Origin: Echinococcus granulosus
Lineage: Eukaryota > Platyhelminthes > Cestoda > Cyclophyllidea > Taeniidae
Length of the DNA stretch: 64,000 nt
Direction of reading: 5' to 3'
Assembly: GCF_000524195.1 (NCBI RefSeq)
Contig: NW_020170409.1
Span: forward strand, 485,004 to 549,003
Below, in pieces: positions 14,420 through 27,780 of the stretch; the stretch's first letter is position 1, and each line of letters begins with the position of its first letter. The position numbers were made by a program, and so were the translations under genes. Below the pieces are notes generated by a model, which was given only the letters and a program-made list of their open reading frames with translations, made no database searches and had not been told where the DNA came from.

Positions 14420-14449
14420 GGGGGGAGGGAGGGAGGGAGGGATGAGGGG
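14420..14449 (+). repeat. G-quadruplex-prone GGGA repeat
   Basis: Five G-runs of three or more separated by single A, then GATGAGGGG. This satisfies the usual four-run rule for a quadruplex on the plus strand. Confidence 0.75.
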
Positions 14450-15025
14450 TGAATACAACTGCTGCCCAGGCAGGGGAGGGGACCTGCCAATCAAAGGTCT
14501 TGGCTGGTTGGGGCAGCTGGTTGAAAGAAGCTGACAGTTTGACAGGAGTAGTCACAACTGCCACACGGGGTCGGGATGAAGGAAGTGGGAGTCTCTAAAC
14601 TTCACCCAGACATCGTTCGAGTGGATTAACGCATGGAAGGATGCCCGCTTCTGTCGGCCTCGACTCCATAGTACTGACATTCTATCACGTTGGATGAATA
14701 TGCTAATTTCGTTGTAGCTTGGGGCCTGGCGTTGTTTTAGCTATAATATGATCAGTGCGTTCTCTACCACGACCTCAGAGGAAATTCCACTGCGAATTTC
14801 CAAAGAATTTTCCGTTTTAAAGCAACAAAATTTTATTGCTTTTCTAATTTCCTTCACTGCCCCTCAAAAACTCAAAAAATGCAATTCTTTGCAAGCAAAT
14901 ATCATCCTACATCTATTTTTAATATTTTAAATTAAACCTACCTCTTCGCAACACAAATAATGATTTTCAACTGCCGAAGAGCACAAGTTGCAAACTCATG
15001 ACGCCTGACTAAAACAAAAAACAGG

Positions 15026-15047
15026 GACGTCACAAATATGTGACGCG
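15026..15047. repeat. GTCAC-N6-GTGAC palindrome, copy 1
   Basis: Core GTCACAAATATGTGAC with a TGACGTC-like edge. These 22 bases are the exact reverse complement of 51672-51693. It lies in an AT-rich non-coding stretch. Confidence 0.6.
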
Positions 15048-15727
15048 CATAGAAAACTTGCCAAAATACCTACCAAATTCCAAATGGCAAGCATTTTGTT
15101 ATTTTGAAAAACAGTAAGTGTGCGTATAAACTATTTTAGACATTTTCCTTTATTTTAAAAATGTTTTGATGTTGGACCGGTTTTTTTTAATGTTACTTGT
15201 TAAACCCTTTAAAGAAAATTCTACTTCGAACATCGTTCTGGATTAGATAATTAGTCCTCACATAGAAACGGCATCGGAGAAGACCGAAGTAAGATGCGAT
15301 ATTACACTTTGAAGACCATATCGATAAGCCTCCACCACTTTTAACTTGGGGTACCGCTTTTCAGTATTCATTCAATACTTATTCGTCATCAGACTTAAAT
15401 TCGCAAGTTAAATAACATGTCCATCTAAAGTTTTTCAATGAAAGAAGTCTTTAGTAAGGCATGAAACAATATCAACTAAACTCCGAAGTCATTGGTAAAA
15501 AGCCATATTTGTAGTGCATTCGAAGTTTAACCCACGCAGCATAAGGATTCATGATTGTCCACAAAGGCGGCGTCAGAGGTGACCTTTGCCGTATATCAAA
15601 AAGGCTGCGGGTGGAAAAGAGTCTGTTGGTAGGTTTTTAGTACCTCGCAAGGCGCCACGATGAATAGGTGAGAAGTAAATCCCTTGCCATGGGAGGGGTT
15701 ACTCTGATATGCTCGCAATTTATTTGT

Positions 15728-15741
15728 CCCCCCCCCCCCCC
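15728..15741 (+). repeat. Poly-C tract of 14
   Basis: Uninterrupted run of 14 cytosines; its length is prone to sequencing error. Confidence 0.85.
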
Positions 15742-17834
15742 AAACTTCTGCCAAATAGTTCAACTTACTCAAACTAAATTAACATAGATCGGTCTGAAGT
15801 AATATTCTTGCCTTTAAGGGGGGCTAAGGCGAGTACTCAATCTCCATTTAGTCTAGGTCTAGAAGCAGGTACTTGAGATAGAAAGTCAAAAAGTAGTAAC
15901 AAGTTCCTTTTCTAGTCGGCAGTTTTGTAGGGCTATTAAAAGTCTGCACACAATGCACTCTGTAGCGACTCATTTTTGTGTGCCCAAAAGTGCAGTTGAA
16001 AATGCCCACAAGTTGGTACAACTCTGCCATAATGTGGAAGCAGACTTGCATCCACCATTTAGCCAACTCGTGTAACAAAGTAATTGTGTGACCAGACACA
16101 ATAATGTAAATGTTATAGTGGATTTATACCACGTATTCTGAGGCTCAATTAGCCATAAATTTAAATGGCAACATCTACCGACCGATTGTTACTAGTCTGA
16201 AGGCGCGACGCTTAAAATACAGGGTGGTCAAACAATTTCATTCAGTTTTTTTATAATAAGAATTAAACACCTGTAAGTCTTCTCATGGGTCAGTTATATG
16301 GTGTGTGGTTCGATCTAAGGGGTCTGGTATTGTCTTCCAAGGATACGCCAAGTTACTGTGATGCCTTAGAAGCTTAAAGTAGTCAATCTGGTGGCGGGTG
16401 GTGGTACTCCACTTGTTGTAATGTAAAAGCCATATCTCATTACGTTTTGGTCAGCGGACAAAACAAAATCGGTGACATTTTTGAAGTTTATTGTCAATCG
16501 CCAGTGGATAGTATGTGGGACCCATTTGGTTAGCTTTCATGATTCTCATTTCCCAACTAGGCGGGGTGTACACAACTAGCTTCTTCATGCACACTAAACA
16601 TTACTGAAAGCTTAAGTGGTGCTGCAAAAACTGCACATAGTACTTCATTTTCATTCCGAAGGTGAAGCACCTTTCAGCACTTCATCACCCGAATCAAATT
16701 GTTTAAACGGTTTCTGAGTTGTGTGCTCTGCAATTAAACCTTCTCCGTTTACTTTAGAACCGAGTTAGACCCGGTTCTTAAATTAGGTTCGACAAACATT
16801 TTATAAGGGTTCGTAAAACTAGGAAAGTAGTGCAGACCACGGTGTGGAGCCTCGAGGCACTGACGCATTCCCACCCATGTTGCATAATGTACTAAACAAT
16901 CGCAAACATTCCACAGGTCCCCACAAGTTCCCAGGATGTACTGCAGTGAGCTATACTGAAATCAGTGCTGCCATAATCCAGTCATCAGCAATCAAACTGG
17001 CCAATCTATGTGTTGGAAAGCAAGTTGGAATCCATGAAGTCACCTCAGGGCTATTGTCTTACATGTCATCGTAGTTTTGCAAAAGGAAAGTGGAGTTTGT
17101 TCAGGCGAGAAAAAAGTTGTGATGACATACCAACGCCCACACAGACACGTGATTCCAGACAATGAACTTAATTAATCAACCGTTGCCGCACGAATAATGA
17201 TGTGGTGCCTTCATATGGAAAATTCAGGGTTCTGGCTGTGTGAATCCGGTTAGCAGACTCCTAGGGCTCTCTGAATTGCTCAAATTCAGTTATAAGCAAA
17301 AGTAGACTAGTGATCTGGTAGCTAGGCACAAGCGGAGGGTTTGGAAATTTTGATTTCCGCCTTACATAACTGTTGAATTCGACAGTAGGTCTACGAAGCA
17401 GTTGCTGAAACTTAGTCACTAGACGCTTTAAGCAACGGGGGTGGAATTTGAATTGTTTAAACAGGAGGCAGATCAGGGCAAAGATGTAATTTTTTAGAAA
17501 AAATATTAGCACCACATAGGCCCCTGTTTATTTATGGCGCGCAAGCGCTCTAAATTTGCTTCATAAATTTCCACAGCTCTGAGGCAGAAGGACTGGAAAA
17601 GGGGGGTTGTTTTGATTAGCTTTTTTGGGTAGTTAATATAACACAAACACCTTTCCTCACCCTGTCTCAAACAGAGAGAAAGTTTACCCACACGCGAGTG
17701 AATTTTGAATTTCAAAGTGTTGGAAGATAGCTCCTTTTGTGAAAAGAACTACTTAGTAGAGTCAGAGATCAGAGGGATGGTCACGTTCTTTTCCAATAGC
17801 TTGCAACTACCAAACGATGGGCGATCGAAAGGGA

Positions 17835-17934
17835 NNNNNNNNNNNNNNNNNNNNNNNNNNNNNNNNNNNNNNNNNNNNNNNNNNNNNNNNNNNNNNNNNN
17901 NNNNNNNNNNNNNNNNNNNNNNNNNNNNNNNNNN
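17835..17934. other. Assembly gap of 100 N
   Basis: Exactly 100 unknown bases, bordered on the right by an AGG/GGA microsatellite. The round length suggests a placeholder of unknown true size. Any open frame drawn across it is meaningless. Confidence 0.98.
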
Positions 17935-17954
17935 AGGAGGAGGAGGAGGAGGAG
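17935..17954 (+). repeat. (AGG)n microsatellite at gap edge
   Basis: AGG units directly follow the gap, so the missing sequence probably includes more of the same triplet. Confidence 0.9.
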
Positions 17955-20807
17955 AGGCTCAGGCATGTGCTCTTCCCAGCGAGGTGTGTATGGATGCGAA
18001 TTGGTGTCTGTGTCTGTGCTTGTGTGAATAGCTTTTTTGTTGTCGGCTCCGCGAATATGTGTGTGTCAGCTTATAATGTGTTCTGTTCTATCGCCCCTAG
18101 AGGCGGGATGATAAATGCGTCTGCTCCCACCTTTTAGTGTTCCAACATTAAAGAAGCCATCCCGCGCTCGAGTGCTCGTGTGCTGCGCTAGCATATCAAA
18201 ACAGCAATTGCAATCGAATTCGTACTGTTGCCGCAGCCTCTGGCTAGCGTCTGCATGCAGGTAACCCGCTCCATTGACCCTAACACTCACTTTGGTTTGG
18301 AAATCTAAATCACCCTGGCTGAAAGTCTTCGTCTTTTACATAACTCTCTGGCTTTCATTCGACTCGCATATTTCGACCCTCAGCCAAATTAACCCATGGT
18401 CCTCATATCTAACCACCTGAAGTTATTCTGCCATAATTCCGGTTCTGGAGAAAGCGTAAATTTTGCGTCATGCGGAGCTCAGATCTGCTAATTTTTATAA
18501 CTCTTATTTTAGTTAATTTTCACTTTAATGAACTTTCCCTAGGCCTAATCCCACTAGGATCTTCAAGTCTACTGCAGTGACACTTGAATAATGCTTGAGC
18601 AGGGGAATCATTTGATGACTAGCTGGGGTCGGAGACGTCTTCAATGCTTCTGCTCATTCACAACAGGGAAAACATTATCAGGGTTTAAATCAACTCACTA
18701 TTGTCCAGCCTACATAGATCTCGTTATCCATCTCAATAGAGAGACCGCAACCCTGGTCCTTTTATTCCATTTCTAATGGAGTTTTGCTTTTGGGGATGCT
18801 ACAACTTTGCCAATGACTTTGTGATAATCTTCAAACAATCAAACAAATGTAATGGAATTCTCAGTATTTACTCCCGTTGTTTTTTATCAAGACTGCCATT
18901 AATTTAGTACAACTACTACCTCTTCGGATAGTGATGGTATAGCCAGATGTACGACGAAGTTGCTCTATCGTGTGGCACACACCTTAGATGCCAGTAGTAA
19001 TTTGACTGCATTTACATCAAACCACACTCCAGACACTTAGAAAAACAGACGTCTAACTCGTTTATTTGCTAAACGTCTGCTTTGACAAACATGGGTTTTC
19101 AATAATTTGGTTATCCTCCTCCTCCTCCTTCACTATTACAACTAATTTTTTTATCTGAATTCTCCACTGGGGGTATGTCAGCATGGATGGTAAAAGTTTC
19201 CTCCATATACTGATGAAGATTTGAATCCTTAGAGGGAGATAGATTACTAGAAATTGGAGGTTTTACCGTTTCCACTATTTGATCCTTCCAACAGCTGTTA
19301 AAACTGCCATTGCCTTAGACCAAGACCCTCTTGAGTCTACTTTGCTGTTTTGACCTCAATCAGTCTGTTTACGACACGAGTTAGTGCAACCGGTCATTAC
19401 AAAGTGTTAAAGACCTCGTCACAAACTTGACGAGGAAGTAATACTTGAAGCGCTGAAATCGAAATTGGTAATGGCCGAGGTCTAACAAAGGGTAGTGGAG
19501 AGGGAGGAGGGGATAAATTTTAATAAAGTACTGCTTAGGACTCAGGTGACCCACCATCTGTACATACACCCAAGGCAACCTCTTGCGATCACTTTATTTG
19601 GCTATGCGATTAAGCAGGGGAAAGTTTTGAAACATTCTCAATTAACTTTTGCCTTTTAAGAGCTGTTCACCTATGGGGATTCCGATACTTACATCAAACA
19701 AGTCTAATGTTAAACATAGGCCAAATTTGAAAACGTTTTCGCGTAGTCTGAATGTCCTCTCGTCAGAGTAACGCAAATGTTCCACAAAGGTCAGTGTAGT
19801 GTGCTCACTATTACTCACCAAGTTGAGGTGTCACTAATTTGTTGAACTGGATGTTTAACGTTCGATGCAGCATCCACCTTCCGCGGAATTTTAAACTGAC
19901 TTTGAATTTTTGTGGTGTAAAATGTCAAAAACTAATGTTTTGATAGCATGCTTGTGCTTGAGTACAGGAAAGTTAATTCACTCGACATCACGCCTGATAT
20001 GAGGTTCCAACCTTTCCTTGAGTAAGCATCCCCTTACCACTCCCGTCTCTGCTGTTTGGACAACGGGCAATGATCGCTGGCTAGGACTCCACCAAAGTAT
20101 TGTTCATTTTTACTTATCCGCGCAATCTCCCTTCCTTCCACACTTTTATCACTCGGAAATGGTGTATTGTGAAACCAACAGCTAGGCGTAACACTAACGC
20201 TTCTGTGCCAGCATTTCCATTACACGCCAAAATAATGGTAAATAATCTTGTTTGAGATCTTTGAAAAAAGGCTGGAGTACATATCTTCGCTCCTTAAATC
20301 AAAGGAAGATGAACCGGAGTTACCTTTGAATGTGTTTTGTCTCATGCCATCCAAGAAGTCTACTAGTTCGGATGGCGTGATCAGAGATCCATGCCACCGG
20401 CTTGAAGTCGAAATCACGGGATCCCCACTGAGCGACCCATGTGGTTAAGACAGCAATGCCATTCTACCGCCCTGTCACAGGAGGTTGGCTGCATATGCGT
20501 GTTTTGCATCTAGTCGAATCGATTGGAGTGTTTGACTCAACGACTCGACATCTACGACAGCGACAGATGTTCCAGTCGCTAGACTACTTGCTGGACGTCA
20601 TTCGTCTGCCACGCGCGTCTGACAGGACTAACGGGGACGACGGGAGGGAGGAGGATTAGAGGAGGAAGGGGATGACAGCCATTGCAGTGTGGCTAGAAAT
20701 TCACGTGCACGCCTCTTGACAAGTAAAAAAGAGACGTTAGCAAGGGGGAGGGAGGGAGTCAGGATGCTGCCTCAGCCTCGCCTCATCACCTTCCCAACTA
20801 TTTTTTA

Positions 20808-20824
20808 GAGGAGGAGGAGGAGGG
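20808..20824 (+). repeat. (GGA)n microsatellite
   Basis: Five GGA-type units, about 70 bp downstream of a separate GGGGGAGGGAGGGAG run near 20.74 kb. Confidence 0.8.
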
Positions 20825-23800
20825 CCGAACGTGGGTTTGATTAAACAAACACTCTCCCACAAATGCCATAATACCATCGTCTTGGAAGCGTGTGGTATAA
20901 ACAAAATACATTGTTCATTTGTCTGGTCGACTGGCCAAAGCTGAAAGAGCTAATGGGGGGCTTTTTATTCATGATGAAAGTAGCCAGAGAGGACAATTCA
21001 GGACAGCCGCGAGTTTTCCTTGATCAAGTAGAAACGTATGAAGTAAAGTTGACTGAATCATGCCGCTTCCATTCTATCCATTTTGAAGTCTAAATAGTAA
21101 GGAAATAAGTATATTTAGGATTAAATTATGGATAATGGATGGACACAGGGGTGAATGAGATCGAAATGGGGGGATCCTTTTCTGTTTGCCAATGCACCAT
21201 GCAACAGCTTTCACAATATTCTCTAAATCCTAAAGTCTGGGAGGAGTGGTGGTAGTGCTGTAACTTTTCTACTCTGACACTGCTTTTACTATAACCTGAT
21301 GACAATATTATCACTTTTCTTCATGCTTACAAATGAATCCATTTAGTCAAGAATAAAACGATTAATAATAGATAAAGTATTTCTCTTAAATCCTCGCCAC
21401 CACTATCTAAGTAGCTCGGAAGGCATTCACCAGAGCTAGTTCTCTAGTGCAAGGGAATCTTAAAGATATCTCGAATAAAATAAATTTGAAGTTTGACGAT
21501 GAGATAATCAGTGCTAGCAATTGACATAGTCACTCTCTAATCTAATGTTAAGGTGGGTTTAAAAAGTTGCGAAGGGCTTTCTTTAAGAGAATCTTAATTG
21601 TCATTTATAGTCCTGACTTTATAGGGGGTTTTCAGTACTGTTGGGCAGAGCATCTTAGCGAAATGTCTACTGAAATTGTACAGGTGAAAATGGTAGAATA
21701 TCAGTCAGGATTTTGATAAGTGACTGACACACTTTTGGGCTTCGATGAGTACAGAGGCCGGTAGGCAGACAATTGTCCTAATCACTTGGGTGAACTCGGG
21801 ACCATATCAATTGCCAGTGTTGTGTGCGTGTGTGTGAAGCTGACGCACTGGCACTGCGGATTTGTGGGCATCTTGTGTCCCATTCGCCTCCTCTCCCTTG
21901 CCTTAACTGACAGTTGGAGAAGTGTTCTCTCTCGCTTTCTCCTTCCCTTTCTCTCCCTCTCCCCTTACGTGTCGTGGTGGTGGTCAAGAAACAAATTGTT
22001 AGCGGGCGTCAACTCCTCCATCTCCTACCCTAGCAGCTGTTCTCAAACCCCGTGAAAGTATAATAATGTTGGTGATAGTTACTGGTCAAATGCCATCTGT
22101 CGATAAATTCCTACGCTGTCAGTGGGGCATCAATAAATGGAAGGAGAGGGGCAAGCGCTAGAGTAATTAGGGGAGAAAGCCTGGCAAATCGACCATGGCT
22201 AGGGGTCCACAACTGCTGGGGAAATGGTCTTCGCCATACGATTGAAAATGCAAAATATATAAATAATACTCGAAATTTCATTACGTTTTGCGGAGATGAA
22301 AATCCTGAGAGAGTTATTAACTTTGAAAATCCATTACCAATCAAAAACGTGGAATTAACCTCGTTTGTTGGAGTTCGTAATTTTTTTGAAATTGGGACGT
22401 TTATGTCAAGTGAAAAATTGTTCTTTCGTATTAAAACGGTTAAGGGTTTAATATAGGGCTAATGCCCTTAAGCTCTTGTAAAGGGCTTACTAATGTATCC
22501 TACTTTTATGTTACAAAATTCAAAGCACAGGAATAGGTAATCACATGAGTACATCCAGCAGTTCTGTATTTCTTATTTAAATTAGACAGAGTTGATAAAT
22601 CTGCTTCTGTAAACAGTAAGTGGCCAACAATCCAGTAAAGGATAACTCATTTATCCACGGCAACTTTTTCTGAAAAGATCCTCATAGTGAAGCTCTATGC
22701 TACTGATCCAACTGGCCAACATTTTTGACAGCGTTGATGCATTGCAATTAAATATCCAATAAGTCAATATTATTGATTTTCCAATTAAGAAATTAGGCCT
22801 AATTTTCAACACGCAGTGATGAGTCTTGTCTTTAAATCTAGTCAAACCAATTAGCAGCAAGGCTAAATTGAAAAATGAATGCTCGGGTGGCATCCTCCAG
22901 CCACTGACAGAAGGCAAGCTGCTATTTTCGGGGACTAATTATTGCACGCAAAGACCGTTAAAAACACGTTTGAATACCCATTATTGCCCCCATAACAATG
23001 GCAATTTTGCGGAGTGTGACAACTTAAGGGTTAGCAAGGCAAACGGAGAGCCGCTATTTTCATTATTGCCGTTTTTACATTTAAACAGTGATGAACACAA
23101 ATGCACGGTAGTTTAGAGGTATGACGTAGCCCCAGCGGTGAAATTATTAACTCCAGGACGACATGTAGGTGGGCAGGCAGGCAGACAGGCGGGCCAATGG
23201 TTGTAAAGCTGTCAACCTTAAGCTAAACACACACAGGCCCGTAGAGATGTCACCTCTCGCAGTCTGGTTGTGACCTCATGATGGTAGCAAAACCACCTGA
23301 ACCGTCTATGTGAGCCGAGGATTTGGGTTGGTTTTAGCAACGGCGTTAAAATTTTGATGTTTAACTGGTTTTCATTATGACTGACACAAAACAAATTTCA
23401 CTACCTCCGATACACCGCGAGTCCCGAAGCCTATACCTTCGTTTTTTTTTTCTCATTTTAGCATAAAAATTGCGGTAAATAATTTAAATCATGCGGTTCA
23501 GGTGTGTCTTGCAATCTATCTACCTGCATACCTACCTCAGAAAAACACTCAGTTTGGTTTGTTTATACTACGCCACCTTTTTTGACCTGCATTAACTTCA
23601 TGTGGTGGCTGTTCCCATATCCTCTTTCTGTGAGAACTGTCAGTCAAGTCAGTTAAGAACGAAAAAGCAGAAGATGCCCCTCCCCCTCTCTGGTTCTTAA
23701 ATATGAAGTCGCCCAAGGCGATCTGTGCATTCAGCTTTCCTCTTGTTATTTTTCCGTAAACCTCCCCAGAATGGTACTAAATCTATGGGAAATCAGGATA

Positions 23801-25381
23801 CTTCGCCTAGCCTATTTATCTAAGGAGCAATAAATGAAGTGCTGTCGCCATTTTATTCTGCCTTCATTTAATTGGTCACATAAATTAGGACAATTTTATT
23901 TTACAATTATTCCAAGTTAGAAAGTGACTAGCAGGTGGAGGAGGAATTTGTAGTTGGACCTGGAAAGAATGGAGAACAGTCGAAATTAAGGATTTTATGT
24001 AGTAAATATGATAGTACAGCCACCTGGGTTGCTATACCATAAACCACGAATGGAATAACATTTAATCAATGGGAGTTTTATGGCTACCTGCAGTATACCT
24101 TTAACTTTTCGATTTAACTGCATCGGTTTTGGATGCCCATAGCGATATTTATGAAATGCAACACCAAAATGTGCACGTAAATAGTAAATGGTGACATTTA
24201 TGTGACAGTGGTTGCCACACCAAAAGAAATTCCTAAGCATTTTTTGGCATTCTAGTCAACCCTGCAAACCTTATACAGTGCCTGAATGTTAGTAAAGTCT
24301 TATTACAATTTTGCAGAAGGGCTAATAGACTACACAAAAGGAACGTCATGCCACAAGGATGGGGGTTGAAACCTGCAGAAACTGACGAACCATTGTAATG
24401 AATGCCGTCTTGTTGCATCGCCCAATTTGAAAATTGGACAGAAGAAAAATCTTTCGATGATTGATATCTTTGAAGGTTATTCCGACTTGTAAACCCCATT
24501 AATTGTCCGTATGTACTTTAAGGGAATAAAAGAGTGGAAAAGGAAGTCTTCTAAATGTTTGATAGCCATTAGATACCTGAGTAGAAAAGGCAGAGGTATC
24601 GAAGAGGTCATCTCGAAACAGATCGCAATTTGGGTTTCTTTCTCTCCATTGGCGAATTTTACAATTCTATACTGTGCTTCTTCCTCATCTTCTGCTGCTG
24701 CTTCTCTTCCACTACCTAAGGCTTGCCCATGCCCCTCTTCTTTTCTCCCTTTCCTCCTCCTCACATGTCCAGTGAGTGGACAGACCAACAGATTGAATGT
24801 GGCAGGTGCCATAGCATGAAATTGACGGGCTGTCGAGCCAGACACCGAGGCATCTCTTAAACATCACTCCATTCCCAGTCTACCTTGCTACTTTTATAAT
24901 TATTTTTTTTCAATCAAGTTATTATCAACTAATCACACATATATGGCTTGACTTAGTCAAGTGGGATCAAAGGTCAATTGACTGGAAACAGACGCAAACT
25001 CTTTTTTGTATCCGATTTAAAAGCTTCTGGCCTTAATTCAGTTAGAAAGATGTAAAACATTATTTTAGGGAATCGCAAGCTCGTACTCTGTGTTCTGTGT
25101 AAATATCAAGCATTAAGAGATGCGGTAACTGGGTAGTCCATATTAAACCAGGATGAAATGAAACGTCTCGGTCATACACAATAGAAATTAAACGCTTGTT
25201 GTCAAGCTTCGTCAGGTGATCCATTTGTAAACACTGAGCACCTAACTGACCTGACCTTTCGGCCCTGTTTAATGGAAACGGATTTATACGAATTTGATAT
25301 GCAAATACGGGATTGTTGCTTACAACGAGACGAGGGTTTTCAGATTGTTTATGTCTAAACGAATGTCAACGAACAAGTACA

Positions 25382-26422
25382 TGCCTTGCTCCAGAACTTC
25401 CTTTAAGACAAAGGAATTTATAATACTAGGGTGTATAGAAGGGCTAGGGGCTACTGGTACGACCCGGAGGCTATGCCATCCAGGGAAAGTAAAATAGCGA
25501 AGTCCTAATTGTCCGCTTAATCAAAACCCGTGATTTCAACAAACAACGTCACCTACGACGCTCCTCCTTTGTCAACCTCCCTCATCGGCTATCTCAGCGT
25601 AATTGGGGCTGTAAGGCAAGCATCCACTAGCCAACCATGTCAGGCACCGAATTTCCATACAAGTGAGGAGATACCTGACCGTAAATTCACCGAGTTCGCT
25701 AGGCAAATACATTGGATCTTGAGTTTCGGCCTATTTGAGAACTGGATTCGGAGACTGAGGTATGTGCTGACCATCACGTGTGTCCAACGCTAGTCATAAG
25801 AACGCGGGCCCAAGAGCAATTATTGAATGCGAAACAGAGTTTATAATGGTTTAGCGGGAATGAAGTCTCACTTCCATTCAAACCTGTCAATTTGGTCCCA
25901 CTTTATTACACCCCAGCCACATAAACATCTGGGTTCTATCCAGCCAGTGGAGAGGTGGAGGAAGAGGTGCCGCGTGTTTACTTGATTGTCATCTTTATAC
26001 GGGTATGGTAGACAACTCCGTAACGAAGTTCTCCAATTGGTTTATGGTCAGGACTAGTGTCACTTCAGTTGTTAGTAGCCTTCCTGCAGAACAAGGGGCT
26101 GCGGTAGTTGCCGAGGCAAGACGTCATTTTTAACCCTTCTATTCTCCCAACCCCAGTGTATCCCCGTCTTCCATCACATTAAGGTTTGACATTTAGTAGT
26201 AGAATTCGGAGTAGTTGTCCTATAGAATCAAGTTTGCTTTCAGTTGCCACTAATGTAGCACCCTAAGTCTTCCCTGACGACGGAAGAAGACAAAGTACTA
26301 GGCCAGAAATTGTATTTTCGACGTAATGTAGGGCTGGGGGCTACTGGCATGGCCCGGAGACCGTGCCCTTGAGTGTCAGCGGAACTCAAACGAAGAGCCA
26401 AACAAATTAGCGAAGTGTTGCA
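25382..26422 (-). mobile_element. Short non-autonomous LTR element B (TRIM-like)
   Basis: In minus-strand orientation the 5' LTR is 26254-26422 and the 3' LTR is 25382-25558. Both contain the family block read on the plus strand as GGGG-CTACTGG-CATGGCCCGGAG. After the 5' LTR comes TTAGTGGCAACTGAAAGC (primer-binding-like), and before the 3' LTR comes AAAGGAGGAGCG (polypurine-like). Flanks are GTACA and GTATG, possibly a decayed target duplication. The interior section 25713-26235 is nearly identical to 48000-48522 in element C, inverted. There is no coding capacity beyond chance frames. Confidence 0.75.
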
Positions 26423-27576
26423 GTATGAATTTTGTTCCATTCATGTTTAGAGAAAACCAAATAAATGGCAGATTAACTTATTTTGATAGCTTGGACAAAA
26501 CTAACACGTTAGCTGCCGTCGCCAACGCGTAATATGGATCCATCATATGGCTACAGTAACCATGGCTACACGGAATCATGCTGCAAACAGACAGGTTAAT
26601 TTGCTAAAATAAAACGGATGCAGGATTTTTGTAGTCTGAGGAGGACAATTGTTATTTAGGTTTTGAGCAGCGTTTGTTTTGCATTAGACGGATAAGATGT
26701 CAGGTCTATGGCTGTCGATTGGCCTCAGAGACCCAAATAAGAAAATGAGCCGTAAAACTGAAGTTGACTCAAAAGAGCAATTTAGATTCCGGCAGATAAA
26801 CTACTGTAGTACTGTTTACACAGACGGGCCTTCCATCTGTCCGGTTTTTAGATGATGGGGATAAATAATAAATACTAAAGTGAGTGTCATCCTTCTAGTT
26901 AGGTCTTCTTATTTACCTACTGTCTGTAAATTCTAGCTTTTCAGCGATAATCACATCAATGAAACAGCTGGCATCCCTTCATGCTTTTGACAAAATCAAG
27001 GCTAAGTATCTGATTAGAAATAACAAGACCCACTGGTTGTCTTAACAGCGAGATTAAACATCAGTGGGGTGGGTTCCAGCGCGCTTTTTGCTAGGACACC
27101 GATGCGCAATTGAGATAACCCTAATTAAGGTAACGCATGTTTTAACTTCTCCCTTTAGAGATGTCAGCGATAATTCTACCTAATGAAGAGCTTTTTGCGT
27201 CTATTTAATCTTTGCGAATGTTGTTTACGCGATTGGCCATCTTAGCAGTAAAAAAACTTGCATATCTTAATGATCTCTATAAATAAAAGTCTACGCCGTC
27301 GGCCCAAAGGAGACAGCTTATTGAAGGTAAGCTATTTATCTGAAAGCTTTGGTGCCTCTATTAATGCTAATTGGATGAAATAATGTAAAAGAGTTCGCTT
27401 TGACAAACGTTCCTTCCTTTTGATGAAGATAAATCGGGTCTTTAAATAGCTCCTTTTTGTCTGGTCTATCCTTGTAAATTTGAGTTTGCTACCACAGCCC
27501 CAACACCACGCCAACACTTGAATCATCAGATTGAACGAGTCAGCTGTGGCTTAGAAAGAGGCAGACCAGGAACATT

Positions 27577-27780
27577 TTACGCCTCTTTTATTGTTTTATA
27601 CTTGACCGATCCGTCTGCGACGCTCAACTTGGTGCAACCCAAGTTACCATAATCTGGCAAAGGACTCTTGTCACATGTCTGCGACGTCGAGCTCAAGGGG
27701 GGAAATCGTAGCGCTACGTATGTGGGGCACCGGTAACAAAAGTTCAAAAAGGACACCTTTTGGAAATTTCCAGCATCCAA
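27577..27780 (-). repeat. Dispersed repeat fragment with an open frame (copy 1)
   Basis: A stretch of roughly 80 bp here aligns at roughly 70 percent by eye with 40000-40090. Shared blocks on the plus strand are a CTTTTAT-GTTT-ATACT start, a TTGGTGCA-CC centre and a CATAA-TGG end. On the minus strand this copy is open for 67 codons and includes GCTKLSVADGSVKYKTIKE. The other copy has stops in the equivalent frame. It may be a decayed fragment of a transposon coding region; I cannot name the family. Confidence 0.35.

Larger units (their letters stand above)
8466..17834. other. No gene recognised
   Basis: Contains the 8.87-kb hairpin, microsatellites, a GGGA repeat, a poly-C tract and one palindrome copy. 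The 117-128-codon frames near 11.1-11.8 and 12.4-12.7 kb overlap low-complexity tracts and match nothing I know. Confidence 0.55.
17935..25381. other. No gene confirmed
   Basis: Non-coding apart from one weak candidate near 20.2-20.45 kb on the minus strand (see findings). The frames at 24.5-24.85 kb on both strands run through simple pyrimidine/purine sequence. Confidence 0.5.

Noticed and set aside
17705..18137. Open frames spanning the N gap on both strands
   Set aside because: About a third of the residues are unknown and the rest is an AGG repeat; they are artefacts.
24477..24845. 122-codon minus frame with an E/A/K-rich stretch
   Set aside because: The charged section is a simple purine/pyrimidine repeat and the opposite strand is equally open.
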